DNA of 64,000 bases, from the NCBI RefSeq assembly GCF_003313505.1, contig NZ_QMHO01000003.1, positions 519,464 to 583,463 on the forward strand, given 5' to 3'. The notes under the pieces are model-generated. The model was given only the letters and a program-made list of their open reading frames with translations. It was not told the origin of the DNA and ran no database searches. This document shows, piece by piece, positions 26,350 through 35,979 of this stretch. The translations under genes and the position numbers were made by a program. Each line of letters starts with the position of its first letter. Position 1 is the first letter of the stretch. Source of the DNA: Pedobacter nanyangensis (GTDB taxonomy: Bacteria; Bacteroidota; Bacteroidia; Sphingobacteriales; Sphingobacteriaceae).

Positions 26350-27291
26350 ATGACATCAGATATTCCTTCTGAGGAACCAAAAAGAAACTTAAAAAAAGAC
26401 CTGCCATTAACGCTCGGTATTTCGGCTGTTTACCTTATCCTCTCTTATTTTTTAGTTGGCTACAAAACTGACCAATTGGTTTTAATTGGGATTTTCAATG
26501 CCTTATATTACCTATCGGCTACTACGCGGAAATTCATTATAGGCTTTTCCATCTTCATCGTGTACTGGATTATCTATGATTACATGAAGGCCTTTCCCAA
26601 CTACAACTATAACCCTGTACATATCGCTGATCTCTACAATTTTGAAAAAAGTGTTTTCGGGATTACCGAAGGCAAATCGCTAGTGACGCCAAATGAGTAT
26701 TGGCTATTACACACCAATGCCTTTTTAGATGTGCTTACTGGTTTTTTCTACCTCATGTGGATCCCCGTTCCACTCGCTTTTGCAGCATACCTTTTCTTCA
26801 CCAACAAAAGATACTTTTTATACTTTTTACTCACTTTTGTATGGGCAAATTTATTGGGCTTTGTGGTTTACTATCTGTACCCGGCCGCCCCACCTTGGTA
26901 TGTGCAGCAGCACGGTTTTGATTTTATTGCGGGTACCCCTGGAAATACTGCAGGCTTAGCTCGTTTTGACCATTTCTTTAACATCCAACTGTTCAAGTCA
27001 ATTTACGCCAAAGGCTCCAATGTGTTTGCTGCAATGCCTTCGTTGCACTCCGCTTATCCATTAATTGTTGTTTATTATGGTACCAAAGGTAAATTTCGCA
27101 AAGCGAATGTCTTTTTTATCACGGTGATGGTGGGAATATGGTTTGCGGCGGTTTACACCAGCCATCATTATTTAGCTGATGTATTGGCGGGCATTGCCAC
27201 TGCCCTAGTGGGCATATTTTCATTTAATTGGTTAAAAGAACAAAAACCATTGGCTAACTTTATCGAGCGCATGCTAAAACTTATTTCCTAA
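26350..27291 (+). CDS. PAP2/AUR1-like inositolphosphotransferase, candidate inositol phosphorylceramide synthase
   Basis: The 313-residue protein has about six to eight membrane helices. It has the AUR1-type motifs: YLYPAAPPWYV (about 177-187), AMPSLHSAYPLIV with catalytic histidine (about 228-240), and TSHHYLADVLAG with the second histidine (about 278-289). AUR1-like enzymes move phosphoinositol from phosphatidylinositol to ceramide. The homologue in Bacteroides inositol-lipid clusters has this role, and every precursor enzyme is encoded just upstream here. A general PAP2 lipid phosphatase is the alternative. It overlaps the next gene by 1 bp. Confidence 0.85.
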   Translation: MTSDIPSEEPKRNLKKDLPLTLGISAVYLILSYFLVGYKTDQLVLIGIFNALYYLSATTRKFIIGFSIFIVYWIIYDYMKAFPNYNYNPVHIADLYNFEKSVFGITEGKSLVTPNEYWLLHTNAFLDVLTGFFYLMWIPVPLAFAAYLFFTNKRYFLYFLLTFVWANLLGFVVYYLYPAAPPWYVQQHGFDFIAGTPGNTAGLARFDHFFNIQLFKSIYAKGSNVFAAMPSLHSAYPLIVVYYGTKGKFRKANVFFITVMVGIWFAAVYTSHHYLADVLAGIATALVGIFSFNWLKEQKPLANFIERMLKLIS

Positions 27292-27725
27292 TGGAGATTA
27301 TCCAGCTCAATACCGTTACCGAAAGCCAAGCACTGGAAATTCATGACCTAAGCAACCAGCTAGGCTATGAAAACGACCCACAGTTGTTATTTAAGAGATT
27401 AAAACAAATTGTTTCCTTAAAGGATCATGCTGTTTTTGTTGCTCAATTGGACAGCCAAATAGTTGGCTGGCTGCATTGCTTGGTATGTATCCGTATAGAA
27501 AGCCCGGTGTTTGTTGAAGTGGCCGGCTTAGTGGTAGATGAACACGCAAGAGGCCAGCAAATTGGCAAAAAGCTTATTGAAGCCAGTAAGCATTGGGGCC
27601 GTTGCCAGCATATCTCTATCATGCGTATCCGCTGTAATGTTGTCCGTACAGAAAGTCATCAATTTTACCAAGCACTGGGTTTCATCAGCAATAAAGCGCA
27701 AAAGGTGTTTGAAATGCCCCTGTAA
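27291..27725 (+). CDS. GNAT-family N-acetyltransferase
   Basis: The 144-residue protein has a standard GNAT fold. The acetyl-CoA loop is VDEHARGQQIGKKLIEASKHW (about 83-103), followed by ISIMRIRCNVVR and the terminal FYQALGFISNKAQKVF. The start codon overlaps the stop of the PAP2 gene (TAATG arrangement), so translation is probably coupled. The substrate is unknown. Because it closes the lipid gene run it could modify a lipid headgroup or precursor, but such small GNATs are often unrelated passengers. Confidence 0.85.
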   Translation: MEIIQLNTVTESQALEIHDLSNQLGYENDPQLLFKRLKQIVSLKDHAVFVAQLDSQIVGWLHCLVCIRIESPVFVEVAGLVVDEHARGQQIGKKLIEASKHWGRCQHISIMRIRCNVVRTESHQFYQALGFISNKAQKVFEMPL

Positions 27726-27895
27726 CTTGCGTTTACCTACACGAAACAAAAAAACACATTCACTCCTAGATATCAACCCCTTACAAAGCAATTTATTTTG
27801 CTTTGACAGATTTACCTGCCTTAATTTCTTCACACATTCAAGGAATAATTCTTTATATTTATCGAGTAAATCCCAAACAAACGAAGAACCTCTTT

Positions 27896-29977
27896 ATGAC
27901 GCTTAGCACCACCAAAAAACAACATTTGCTGTTTTGCATGCTCATGCTGTGTATTGGCGTTACCGTAAAAGCGCAAACTTCCAAAATTGATGACTTGCTT
28001 GGCCAATGGGATAAAAATAGCCCTGACACTGCTCAAATCAAGGTTTTGAGAAAATTATCGGCCGCTTATACTTCGGTAGATCCCCTTAAAAAGTTCTATT
28101 ATGCGAACCAATATCTGCAATTAGCCAAGAAAAACAACATCGATTCATCTATCTCAAATGCTTATTTGGATATGGGAATTGCCTATGCGGTAAGAAGTCA
28201 ACTAGATAGTGGTTTATATTATTTCAAACTCGGTCACGAAATAGCCAAGGAAAGCAACTACCTCCCTGGCATTGCCAGGGGCTATGTGAACATGGGCTTT
28301 ATTCTGGACCGCCAGGACAAGAAAAAAGAATCGGTAAAATATTACGAAGAATCGCTAAAAATCTACCGAAAGCTCAATAACAGGAAAGGCATTAACCAAT
28401 GCATCATGAACTTGGGCTCGCTTTATTTTGATTTGGGCGAGTACAAAACGGCCGATGCCTATTTTCATCAGGTATTAGATAACGTAAAGGAAACGCCTCA
28501 CGACCAAGCGGGCCTAGCCAGTGCACTTTTTTCATTGGGCAATTCAAACCGAAAGCTTGGCAACCAGCAAAAATCGTTGGAATATTTTCGTCAAAGTTTA
28601 GCCATTCGCGAAAAAATAGGCGACTTAAATGGCATTGCCCTGAGTAATTGGGGCATTGGTTTGGCATTAAACAACACCAATAAATTTGAACAGGCCCTGG
28701 CCCACCTGAAAGTTGCGCTGGAAAATAATCGTAAAACAAAAAATGTTTATCAAGAAGCTATTGTTTTAATGTCCATCTCCCATGCCTATCTGCATTTGGA
28801 GCAATATAAAAAAGCGGAAGAAAACATCCAGTTGGCGCTGGAAAAAGCAAAAGAAGCCGAATCGAAAACCTTGGTGGTACAGGCACTTGAAAACCTGGTA
28901 AAGATAGAAGCTGCGCAGAAAAAATTTGACCTGGCTTTAAAGCATCAGGCCGATTATATGGCCATTAATGATAGCCTGAATAACTCCAGAACCAAAAAAG
29001 AAGTTATTTTAAGTGACTTAAACCGGGTAAACACCGACAATAAGAACCTGGAAAAGCACAATCAGAAGATTTCTGAGAAAATCAACGATTACACGATCGT
29101 CATTGTTATCGTTACCGTTTTATTATTGGTGGTGGCTATCTTATTGCTACTGTACTATAAACGTAACTCGGAAAATAAAAACGCTAATGTTTTATTGCAA
29201 AAGCAGAAACAGGAAATTGCCGAGGTAAACGAGGAGCTAAAAACCCAGATGGAAATTATCAACACCCAAAATGTGGAGCTTGAAAAACTGAACAACGTAA
29301 AAAACAAGTTCTTCTCCATTGTTTCGCACGATTTAAGGGCTCCTATTAATTCCCTAAAAAGCTTGTTTGAAATGTATCGTGATGGTGTTTTGAACAAAGA
29401 AGAACTTGGGGGCTTACTGAACCGGCTAGAAGATACCATTTACAATACCGCAGCTTTCTTAGACAATTTATTGGAATGGTCAAAAAGCCAATTAGATGGC
29501 ATTACGGTAAACCCCATTCAGGTTGAACTTCATCAAATTGTAGCGCACAACATCAAATTGATGGATTCCCAAATCCGGACAAAATCTATCAAGGTTCAAA
29601 ACAATGTTCCAGCAGAAATTTCAGCTTTTGTTGATTTGAATATGATTCATGTGGTCATCAGAAATTTGCTTTCTAACGCTATAAAGTTTTGTAAAGCTAA
29701 TGATGAGGTGGTTTTTGAAGCCCGGGTAGAAAATGAAAAGATCATTTGCACCATCCGTGATACTGGACCAGGCATTAGCGACATTGACTTGGAGAATTTA
29801 TTCAACTTAGCGCATACCCCAAATACCGGTACCGCTGGTGAAAAAGGCTACCACATCGGGTTAATTTTATGCCAGGATATGATTGCCCAAAACCACGGCA
29901 GCTTAAAAGTAGAAAGCCAATTGGGCAAAGGCACTACCTTCCACATCACCCTTCCCCTGGGTTCAAACAACCCATAG
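27896..29977 (+). CDS. TPR-containing sensor histidine kinase
   Basis: The 693-residue protein has a signal-like N-terminus (KKQHLLFCMLMLCIGVTVKA). A periplasmic array of tetratricopeptide repeats follows (about 70-385; GYVNMGFILDRQDKKKESVK, SNWGIGLALNNTNKFEQALA). Then come one membrane helix at about 400-422, a coiled coil rich in E/Q/N, a HisKA domain with FFSIVSHDLRAP (H478), and a HATPase domain (NLLSNAIKF, DTGPGIS, GKGTTFHITLPLG). There is no receiver domain and no response regulator next to it, so it is an orphan kinase. An in-frame upstream start at 27803 would place 31 residues before the signal peptide and was rejected. Confidence 0.9.
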   Translation: MTLSTTKKQHLLFCMLMLCIGVTVKAQTSKIDDLLGQWDKNSPDTAQIKVLRKLSAAYTSVDPLKKFYYANQYLQLAKKNNIDSSISNAYLDMGIAYAVRSQLDSGLYYFKLGHEIAKESNYLPGIARGYVNMGFILDRQDKKKESVKYYEESLKIYRKLNNRKGINQCIMNLGSLYFDLGEYKTADAYFHQVLDNVKETPHDQAGLASALFSLGNSNRKLGNQQKSLEYFRQSLAIREKIGDLNGIALSNWGIGLALNNTNKFEQALAHLKVALENNRKTKNVYQEAIVLMSISHAYLHLEQYKKAEENIQLALEKAKEAESKTLVVQALENLVKIEAAQKKFDLALKHQADYMAINDSLNNSRTKKEVILSDLNRVNTDNKNLEKHNQKISEKINDYTIVIVIVTVLLLVVAILLLLYYKRNSENKNANVLLQKQKQEIAEVNEELKTQMEIINTQNVELEKLNNVKNKFFSIVSHDLRAPINSLKSLFEMYRDGVLNKEELGGLLNRLEDTIYNTAAFLDNLLEWSKSQLDGITVNPIQVELHQIVAHNIKLMDSQIRTKSIKVQNNVPAEISAFVDLNMIHVVIRNLLSNAIKFCKANDEVVFEARVENEKIICTIRDTGPGISDIDLENLFNLAHTPNTGTAGEKGYHIGLILCQDMIAQNHGSLKVESQLGKGTTFHITLPLGSNNP

Positions 29978-30058
29978 TTGAGGATAAATCCGCAAACCGT
30001 CAATTAAACATTACAAGCTACCAACATTCTAAGGCTACAACAATTAATAAAGATTGTT

Positions 30059-30066
30059 TAACTTTG
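30059..30066 (+). promoter_or_regulatory. -7 box of lipA, 4 nt from the start codon
   Basis: TAACTTTG is followed by TACC and the lipA ATG. This predicts a leaderless message. No TTG lies at the 19-bp spacing. Confidence 0.6.
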
Positions 30067-30070
30067 TACC

Positions 30071-30964
30071 ATGATTGAACTTCCAGTTGTAGCGCCAGTT
30101 ACCGAAAAAGCACGTAAACCTGATTGGCTAAGGGTGAAATTACCTGTGGGTAAAGAATATGCACAAGTAAGGAGTTTAGTGGATACGCATAAGCTGCACA
30201 CCATTTGCGAAAGCGGTAATTGTCCGAATATGGGCGAGTGCTGGGGTGCAGGTACAGCCACTTTCATGATTTTAGGGAACATTTGTACCCGTTCATGCTC
30301 TTTTTGTGCTGTAGCAACAGGCCGTCCTTTGGCGGTAGATACCGATGAACCTAACCGAGTGGCCAATTCGGTGAAGTTAATGGGGGTAAAACATTGCGTA
30401 ATTACTTCGGTTGACCGTGATGATTTGAAAGATGGCGGCTCTATTATTTGGGCCGAAACCTTGCAAGCCATCAGACGTGAAAGCCCAATCACTACCCTGG
30501 AAACTTTAATCCCCGACTTTAAAGGCCAATGGGACAACTTATACAGAGTTTTAGAAGAAAGACCTGAGGTGGTTTCCCACAACATGGAAACGGTTAGACG
30601 TTTGACCAGGCAGGTTCGTATTCAAGCGAAGTACGACAGAAGCTTAGAATGCCTTAAAAGAATTTCGGAATTTGGTTTACGTACTAAAACTGGTATCATG
30701 CTAGGTTTAGGCGAAACAGAGGAAGATGTTTTTGAAGCCATGGACGACTTGGTGGCCAATGGTGTACACATTTTAACTTTAGGTCAGTACTTACAACCTA
30801 CCAAAGCTCATCATCCTGTTGTTGACTGGATCCATCCAGACCAATTTGCTAAATACAAAGAAGTAGGTTTGGCTAAAGGTTTGAAATATGTGGAAAGCGG
30901 CCCGTTGGTGCGCTCTTCTTATCACGCAGAAAAACACCTTTTTGATATTGAAGGAATAGCATAA
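30071..30964 (+). CDS. lipA: Lipoyl synthase
   Basis: This 297-residue radical-SAM enzyme inserts two sulfurs into octanoyl groups on lipoate-dependent enzymes. The auxiliary cluster motif [12 protein letters not shown] (C-x4-C-x5-C) and the radical-SAM motif CTRSCSFC (C-x3-C-x2-C) are both intact. The C-terminal RSSYHAEKH contains the conserved serine ligand. Length is normal. lipB is not in the window. A strong terminator follows. Confidence 0.96.
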   Translation: MIELPVVAPVTEKARKPDWLRVKLPVGKEYAQVRSLVDTHKLHTICESGNCPNMGECWGAGTATFMILGNICTRSCSFCAVATGRPLAVDTDEPNRVANSVKLMGVKHCVITSVDRDDLKDGGSIIWAETLQAIRRESPITTLETLIPDFKGQWDNLYRVLEERPEVVSHNMETVRRLTRQVRIQAKYDRSLECLKRISEFGLRTKTGIMLGLGETEEDVFEAMDDLVANGVHILTLGQYLQPTKAHHPVVDWIHPDQFAKYKEVGLAKGLKYVESGPLVRSSYHAEKHLFDIEGIA

Positions 30965-30988
30965 GTACAGTTTTTTTTAGGATTAAAG

Positions 30989-31028
30989 AATAAGGAACAA
31001 AGAATAAAGACCGTGTTCCTTATTTTTT
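30989..31028 (+). terminator. Terminator of lipA
   Basis: AATAAGGAACA and TGTTCCTTATT form a perfect 11-bp stem around a 14-nt loop, followed by TTTT. It lies 24 bp after the stop codon. Confidence 0.85.
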
Positions 31029-31100
31029 AGCTACAAAAATATCCGTAACTAAGATGAGATTAATCATCTTGCCTTTATATACTAATAAGTAGTCTATAAT

Positions 31101-31170
31101 GAGATTGCTTCGTCGTTCCTCCTCGCAAAGACGAAAAAAAGAGCGTCATTGCGAAGAATAGCTTGTTCCG
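31101..31170. repeat. REP-like element, divergent copy
   Basis: GAGATTGCTTCGTCGTTCCT and CCTCGCAAAGACG are followed by CGTCATTGCGAAGAATAGCTT in inverted orientation. The GTCATTGCGA and GATTGCTT blocks match the repeat at 26250-26329. Confidence 0.65.
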
Positions 31171-31409
31171 TTTTTTCGGAAAAGCCATCTTAAAGCGGAA
31201 TCACTCGCGAGTTTGTTAATGCCATTGGGGTTACGGTGTGCCTGTGTGGTTTATTTAGGAAGTATTTGGTAAAAAAACAACCTCATAAACACTTAAGAGT
31301 GCGTACCAAATAGGCTCAGTTTTTAGCAGGACGAAGCGGGTTTGCTAGGACTTCAGGCCATGAAAAATCACAAGCCCTCTATTCCAAAATCACGTTAAAT
31401 TCTATCCAT

Positions 31410-31441
31410 AAAAAACACCCCTGACATGATCGCCAGAGGTG
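31410..31441 (-). terminator. Terminator of the pectinesterase gene
   Basis: On the minus strand CACCTCTG pairs with CAGGGGTG (one G-T wobble) around a 10-nt loop and is followed by six T. It lies 77 bp after the stop codon. Confidence 0.8.
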
Positions 31442-31517
31442 CCTCCTTCGTTTGTTAATTTAGCGTGGGATGAAACTTACCCTGGTAAAACCAAAACCAG
31501 CAATGGCAAGCCTCCAC

Positions 31518-34500
31518 TTATTTTCTGATGATTTTAAGTGTTTGTTTTTTACCCTCGTTAAGCAGGTTGATGAAGTATAAACCTTTTGGAAGTACATTGA
31601 AATCCAAAGTAGCACTGTTCTCCCCTTTTTTTGCCCATTGGCTCATTTGTTTTCGCCCCTGCAAATCATACACCGCCACCTCGGTAGTTTTGGCTAAGGT
31701 TGCAAATTTAAGCGTAGCTAAACTTTCCGTTGGATTTGGATAAGCAACTAAAGTTATTCCCAAGTCTTGTATTTCTACCAAACTTACTTCGCTAAAAGTC
31801 TCCTTTCCATCTTTATCATATTGCTTTAATTGATAGTAGCTCCTGCCCATCAATGGCGAGCGGTCCACAAAGCCATACTGATGTTCGCCTGTAGTATTTT
31901 TTGCGCTTTGTACATGCACCACTTCAAATGCTGAGGTTTCGCTCCTACGCAACACCTCAAACTTATCTGTATTTCGCTCGTTGGCAGTTTTCCAATTAAC
32001 CGTTACTTGCGGATTGGTAGCTGTACCCGATTTTTTGGCTTCAAAAGAAAGTAAATCCAAAGGCAATACGCCATCATTAACCACCACAAATGGACTAAAT
32101 TGACTAATGTTGTTAATGGCAGCGGTGTAAGGATTAGTCCCTGCAAGTGTGGCGGCATATCCAACATAAGCTCCCCCGTGATAATTGGCCACACTTACGG
32201 GCGAGCTGGTTGAAAAGCCAGCATTATGGTTGGCCGCAGTCCACTGAAACTGAATATTGGCATTGGCTCCTGTGCCTGATGGCGTAATATTCCATTGCAG
32301 ATTTACTGAGTTATTAGCATTAAATGGCAGTGCATTGTCTATCCCTGTTTTTAAGCTTACTGAGAAATCATTGCTGGCTCCCGTGTTGCTAATGCTCAAA
32401 GGCGAATAGCCTACACTTGTTCCCAATGGAATTAAGGTATTTGTTGTGCCAACATTTTTCACAATCAAACTTCCTGTACCGTTGGTGATGACATAACCAG
32501 TGGCCGTATTATCCCTGGTGATACTATTTACGGTTAGGGAGTTATTTCCCAGCGTTAAAATTCCAGCTTCTACGGTAAGGTTATCTGAAATTACTGGCGA
32601 TTGCAGCGTGTAATTCCCCACCACATCTACCGTAAGGTTTTTTAACAAAGTAGTGGCATCGCTGTATTTATACATGCCCGCTGTTCCTTTTAGGTTCAAT
32701 TTTACCGAGGCGGCCGAGTTGGATTCGAACGTACCGCTATTCACTACAAAATCTCCCGCTATATTTAATACTGCGTTTACCGTTCCATTTTCTCTCACCA
32801 ATACCCGTCCTCCATTTTGCTCATAACTTCCCAGGCCAATAGTCCCATTAGTATTTAATAAAGCCAGGTAAGTAGTTCCTGTACTGTTTACCGTAAATTT
32901 ACCGCGTACATTGCTGGTAAGGTTTCCCTGAAAAGCGTAGTAGTTACCTTGTCCGGTGTTATTCCAAATTACATTGTAATAACTTATCGTATTTTTTAAT
33001 ATACCCGTTTGGGAAGTTGTAATTCCCGAAATCAAAAAGGTAGCACCATCTTCGAAAGTAATCACGGCCGGCATGGTGTTTGAATTTGCGGCATGCTCAT
33101 AAACCCCGCCATCTTTCACGGTTACATAATTATAATTCACTGAAGCTTTATTGGTAAGCTTTCCTTTGATGAACACGTTACTTCCTGTTTGGTCAACTTT
33201 TAAGGTGCCATTATTGGTCACTAAACCATTGATGATCAAATCGTATTTACCATCGTTATTTACAGTGCCATTATTTTCAAACTCCCCATCAATTTGATAC
33301 AGCTGATCGCGGTGGATGTTCAACGTTTTACCACTTTCTACCATTAGCTTGCCGCCATCTCTTACCACAATGGAATTTACATAACCATAAGATCCACTTT
33401 GTGCGGTGGTTAAATCAGGGCCATTGGGAGCAATAACGGTATGGTTAGCTTGAATGAAAGAGGTTTGCCCAGTACCAAAGTGCGGAATGGTTGGTGCTGC
33501 CGACCATGTGCCGGCCACCATTTTTTGCCAAATGCTTGGGTCTAGCCATGCGCCACTACTAATGGTCCTGTAATCGCCTTCTTGGGCCGCTAGCCCAACA
33601 TCGCCTTTAATATCTACATTTTTAAGGGTAACATATCTGGTGGCACTTGAACTTCCGGTTCTAAAGTATAGCCTAAATTTAAGTTCCTGACTAGGTGACA
33701 CGTTAACGCCAGTAGCACCGTTTAGGGCAAAGGCATATCTTTTTGCACCTGCATTCTGATTCTCTAACAACCAGGTTCCATTTGCAAAAGTTGGATAGCT
33801 GCCTGTAACCACTAATGGACTACCGTTTAACAACCCAGATTTCAACAACGTACTGGTGGCAAAATTATCGGTAGAGTACTCGATGGCAAAATTTCCAGTG
33901 GTATTAAAAACGGCCAAATTGAACAAAATAGAATCCACTCTTACTTCATAGGTACTGCTTGGCTTTACACTAATTTCAATATGTTTGGTTTTATCGGTCA
34001 TGTTTTTTAAACCATTGTCGGTTTGCCAGCTTCCACCATCTGCCGCAGGGGCAAATTGCACCCCAGAAGTAGTAGAAAAAGGCACGTTATTTCCGGTCGA
34101 TTGATTAGATAAAACATAACTCTTTAAATCTAACGAAGCAGTTGTTATACCTTCTTTCAAATAAGAAGCGTTTAAGTTTTGCGCAAAGCTGATGCTAGCG
34201 ATTGCCTTGCTATTTACCAAAGGCTGATTTAAGGTTTCGCCACTGGCTGCAATGGTTTTATTATGGCTCCCTGTTCCAGAAACGAAAGTAATGTTCCCCG
34301 AATAAAGTCCCGCGGCGCTTGCGTTTAAACGCACTAACACAGATTTAGAAACCAGCAAACCATTGGTTACCGTTAATACTAACGGACTTGAGTTATCTTT
34401 CCAGGTTAGGCCATTGTCGGCACTTACCTCGAAATTAACAGGTGGTGTTACCGTAACATCCGTTTGTAAATATTCGCCACTTAAAGATAAAACCTGTGTT

Positions 34501-35906
34501 GCCGAAGGTTTATCTATCCCTTGTTTAAATGCCTGCAACGTACCGGTTAAGCTCATTACGGGTATTGCGGCAATTGTAGCACTTTCTGAGCGCACGGTTC
34601 CATTGGCGGAGCTCGCTTCTACATAATACTCATAGGTAGACATGGAAGGAGGAACCGTTTCTTTTCCAGTGCTTGGCGCATAAGCTAGGTTTACATCGTT
34701 GCCAGTAATGGTTTGCTCGTTCACCAAAATTGGGCTTCCACCATCCGCTATGCGATATAAGCGGTAGGTCACATTATTTTCAGGCCAGTTCAAGTTCCAT
34801 TTAAAAGTGAGTTCTGTTCCTGTTTTGGTGTACCTGAAATTGGAAATGGCCAGCCTGTTTGCGGGCACGGCGTTGCCGTCTAAAAAAACCGCATACGGAT
34901 CCCAAACCACATTATTTCTGTCTTTGAAAACGATGTTATTGTCCAAGTATTCGGCAACTTCACCGGCGTTTAATTGCTTCGACCAACTTACCCTCGAGGC
35001 AATGTTTAACGGGTTTCCACTCATGTCCATCGAATTGTATTCCGCATAAATGATTTTACTGACATCAGTACCTGCGTCCCAAATTGACCATCCTTCTGGT
35101 TTCACTACATTGCTCATTTTGGTGTTTACAAATACCGTGGCCGAAGTTGCCTTAGGTTCGGCCGTGGCGGCATCATTTTGCCAAGGCCTGCCCAACACAT
35201 ATTTGGTGGTACCTCTATTGGCTATGATTTCGCAATTTCTGAATAACAAGCCCTTGCTTTCCCTGGTATTGGATGCCGTGATATAACTGCTGGTCTGGTT
35301 GTCCACCCGATCTCTTGGATAAATGGTACATTCATCAAATACCGTTTTGGCATTGCCGAAGATAAAATCAACCACACCTTCGATATAACATTTGTATAAG
35401 GATTGCGGGTATTTAGAATTGTAGGAAAGAAAAGTGTCTTGCCCGCCCAAAAACCTGCAATTTTTGAAAGAGGCTCTGTCACCACTTACATTAATGGCCA
35501 AAGCTTGTGGCGCATCGCCGGTGGTGTTTTCGAAGGTGATGTGTGCCGCACTAAAATCATCAGCATTGATAATTACCGAAGCCGAATTTGCCGTACCATA
35601 AGTACCACCTCCCGGGATATTCTTTCCGTTATAGTTGTTGTAGGTGATGATGGTTTTGGCCACATCTTCTCCAATAAACTGGATAAAAGGTTTACTGATG
35701 GTTAAGTTTTCATAATAAACTCCTTTTTTGATAAATATCCGATACGGAGCAGTAGCGTTAGCGGGTGCTGCATTTAGTGCCGCTTGGATGGTAGTATAAT
35801 TACCCGTCCCGTTCGGATCAACGGTAGCCTGATATTGTGCCTTCGCCTGAAGGGCCGCAAGCCATAACACCATGCCGAAAATAGTTTTTAAAAGATGCCT
35901 TTTCAT
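31518..35906 (-). CDS. Secreted multidomain pectin methylesterase (CE8) with T9SS sorting domain
   Basis: The 1,462-residue protein has a signal peptide (1 to about 23) and a pectinesterase beta-helix at about 24-345. The CE8 catalytic blocks are GGQDTFLSY, GVVDFIFGNAKTVFDEC (catalytic Asp) and YVLGRPWQ. After it come a fibronectin-like segment (about 350-450), a long beta-rich middle with repeated G/N/T-rich strands typical of adhesive stalks, a PLDLLSFEAKKSG Fn3-like module, and a C-terminal type IX sorting domain (AYPNPTESLATLKF to IIRK). It should de-esterify pectin at the cell surface. The pectate lyase gene lies 73 bp upstream on the same strand; demethylated pectin is the substrate such lyases prefer. 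Confidence 0.9.
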   Translation of the reverse strand: MKRHLLKTIFGMVLWLAALQAKAQYQATVDPNGTGNYTTIQAALNAAPANATAPYRIFIKKGVYYENLTISKPFIQFIGEDVAKTIITYNNYNGKNIPGGGTYGTANSASVIINADDFSAAHITFENTTGDAPQALAINVSGDRASFKNCRFLGGQDTFLSYNSKYPQSLYKCYIEGVVDFIFGNAKTVFDECTIYPRDRVDNQTSSYITASNTRESKGLLFRNCEIIANRGTTKYVLGRPWQNDAATAEPKATSATVFVNTKMSNVVKPEGWSIWDAGTDVSKIIYAEYNSMDMSGNPLNIASRVSWSKQLNAGEVAEYLDNNIVFKDRNNVVWDPYAVFLDGNAVPANRLAISNFRYTKTGTELTFKWNLNWPENNVTYRLYRIADGGSPILVNEQTITGNDVNLAYAPSTGKETVPPSMSTYEYYVEASSANGTVRSESATIAAIPVMSLTGTLQAFKQGIDKPSATQVLSLSGEYLQTDVTVTPPVNFEVSADNGLTWKDNSSPLVLTVTNGLLVSKSVLVRLNASAAGLYSGNITFVSGTGSHNKTIAASGETLNQPLVNSKAIASISFAQNLNASYLKEGITTASLDLKSYVLSNQSTGNNVPFSTTSGVQFAPAADGGSWQTDNGLKNMTDKTKHIEISVKPSSTYEVRVDSILFNLAVFNTTGNFAIEYSTDNFATSTLLKSGLLNGSPLVVTGSYPTFANGTWLLENQNAGAKRYAFALNGATGVNVSPSQELKFRLYFRTGSSSATRYVTLKNVDIKGDVGLAAQEGDYRTISSGAWLDPSIWQKMVAGTWSAAPTIPHFGTGQTSFIQANHTVIAPNGPDLTTAQSGSYGYVNSIVVRDGGKLMVESGKTLNIHRDQLYQIDGEFENNGTVNNDGKYDLIINGLVTNNGTLKVDQTGSNVFIKGKLTNKASVNYNYVTVKDGGVYEHAANSNTMPAVITFEDGATFLISGITTSQTGILKNTISYYNVIWNNTGQGNYYAFQGNLTSNVRGKFTVNSTGTTYLALLNTNGTIGLGSYEQNGGRVLVRENGTVNAVLNIAGDFVVNSGTFESNSAASVKLNLKGTAGMYKYSDATTLLKNLTVDVVGNYTLQSPVISDNLTVEAGILTLGNNSLTVNSITRDNTATGYVITNGTGSLIVKNVGTTNTLIPLGTSVGYSPLSISNTGASNDFSVSLKTGIDNALPFNANNSVNLQWNITPSGTGANANIQFQWTAANHNAGFSTSSPVSVANYHGGAYVGYAATLAGTNPYTAAINNISQFSPFVVVNDGVLPLDLLSFEAKKSGTATNPQVTVNWKTANERNTDKFEVLRRSETSAFEVVHVQSAKNTTGEHQYGFVDRSPLMGRSYYQLKQYDKDGKETFSEVSLVEIQDLGITLVAYPNPTESLATLKFATLAKTTEVAVYDLQGRKQMSQWAKKGENSATLDFNVLPKGLYFINLLNEGKKQTLKIIRK

Positions 35907-35931
35907 TTTTTTATGTTCATGAATTTGGAGA

Positions 35932-35960
35932 AAAGGGAGAAGCCAACGAGCGCTCCCTTT
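35932..35960 (-). terminator. Weak hairpin between the pectate lyase and pectinesterase genes
   Basis: AAAGGGAG and CTCCCTTT pair across a 13-nt loop, 20 bp after the lyase stop codon. The T-run on the minus strand is poor, so it may only attenuate read-through to the pectinesterase gene. Confidence 0.45.
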
Positions 35961-35979
35961 GTTGCTGTCGAGAATAGCG

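Larger units (their letters stand above)
30965..31517. other. Gene-free 553-bp region between lipA and the pectinesterase gene
   Basis: No credible gene is present. In order it holds the lipA terminator, a small AAGATGA/TCATCTT inverted repeat at 31051-31070, a REP-like element at 31101-31170, and the pectinesterase terminator at 31410-31441. The stretch 31171-31400 shows nothing I can name. Confidence 0.55.
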
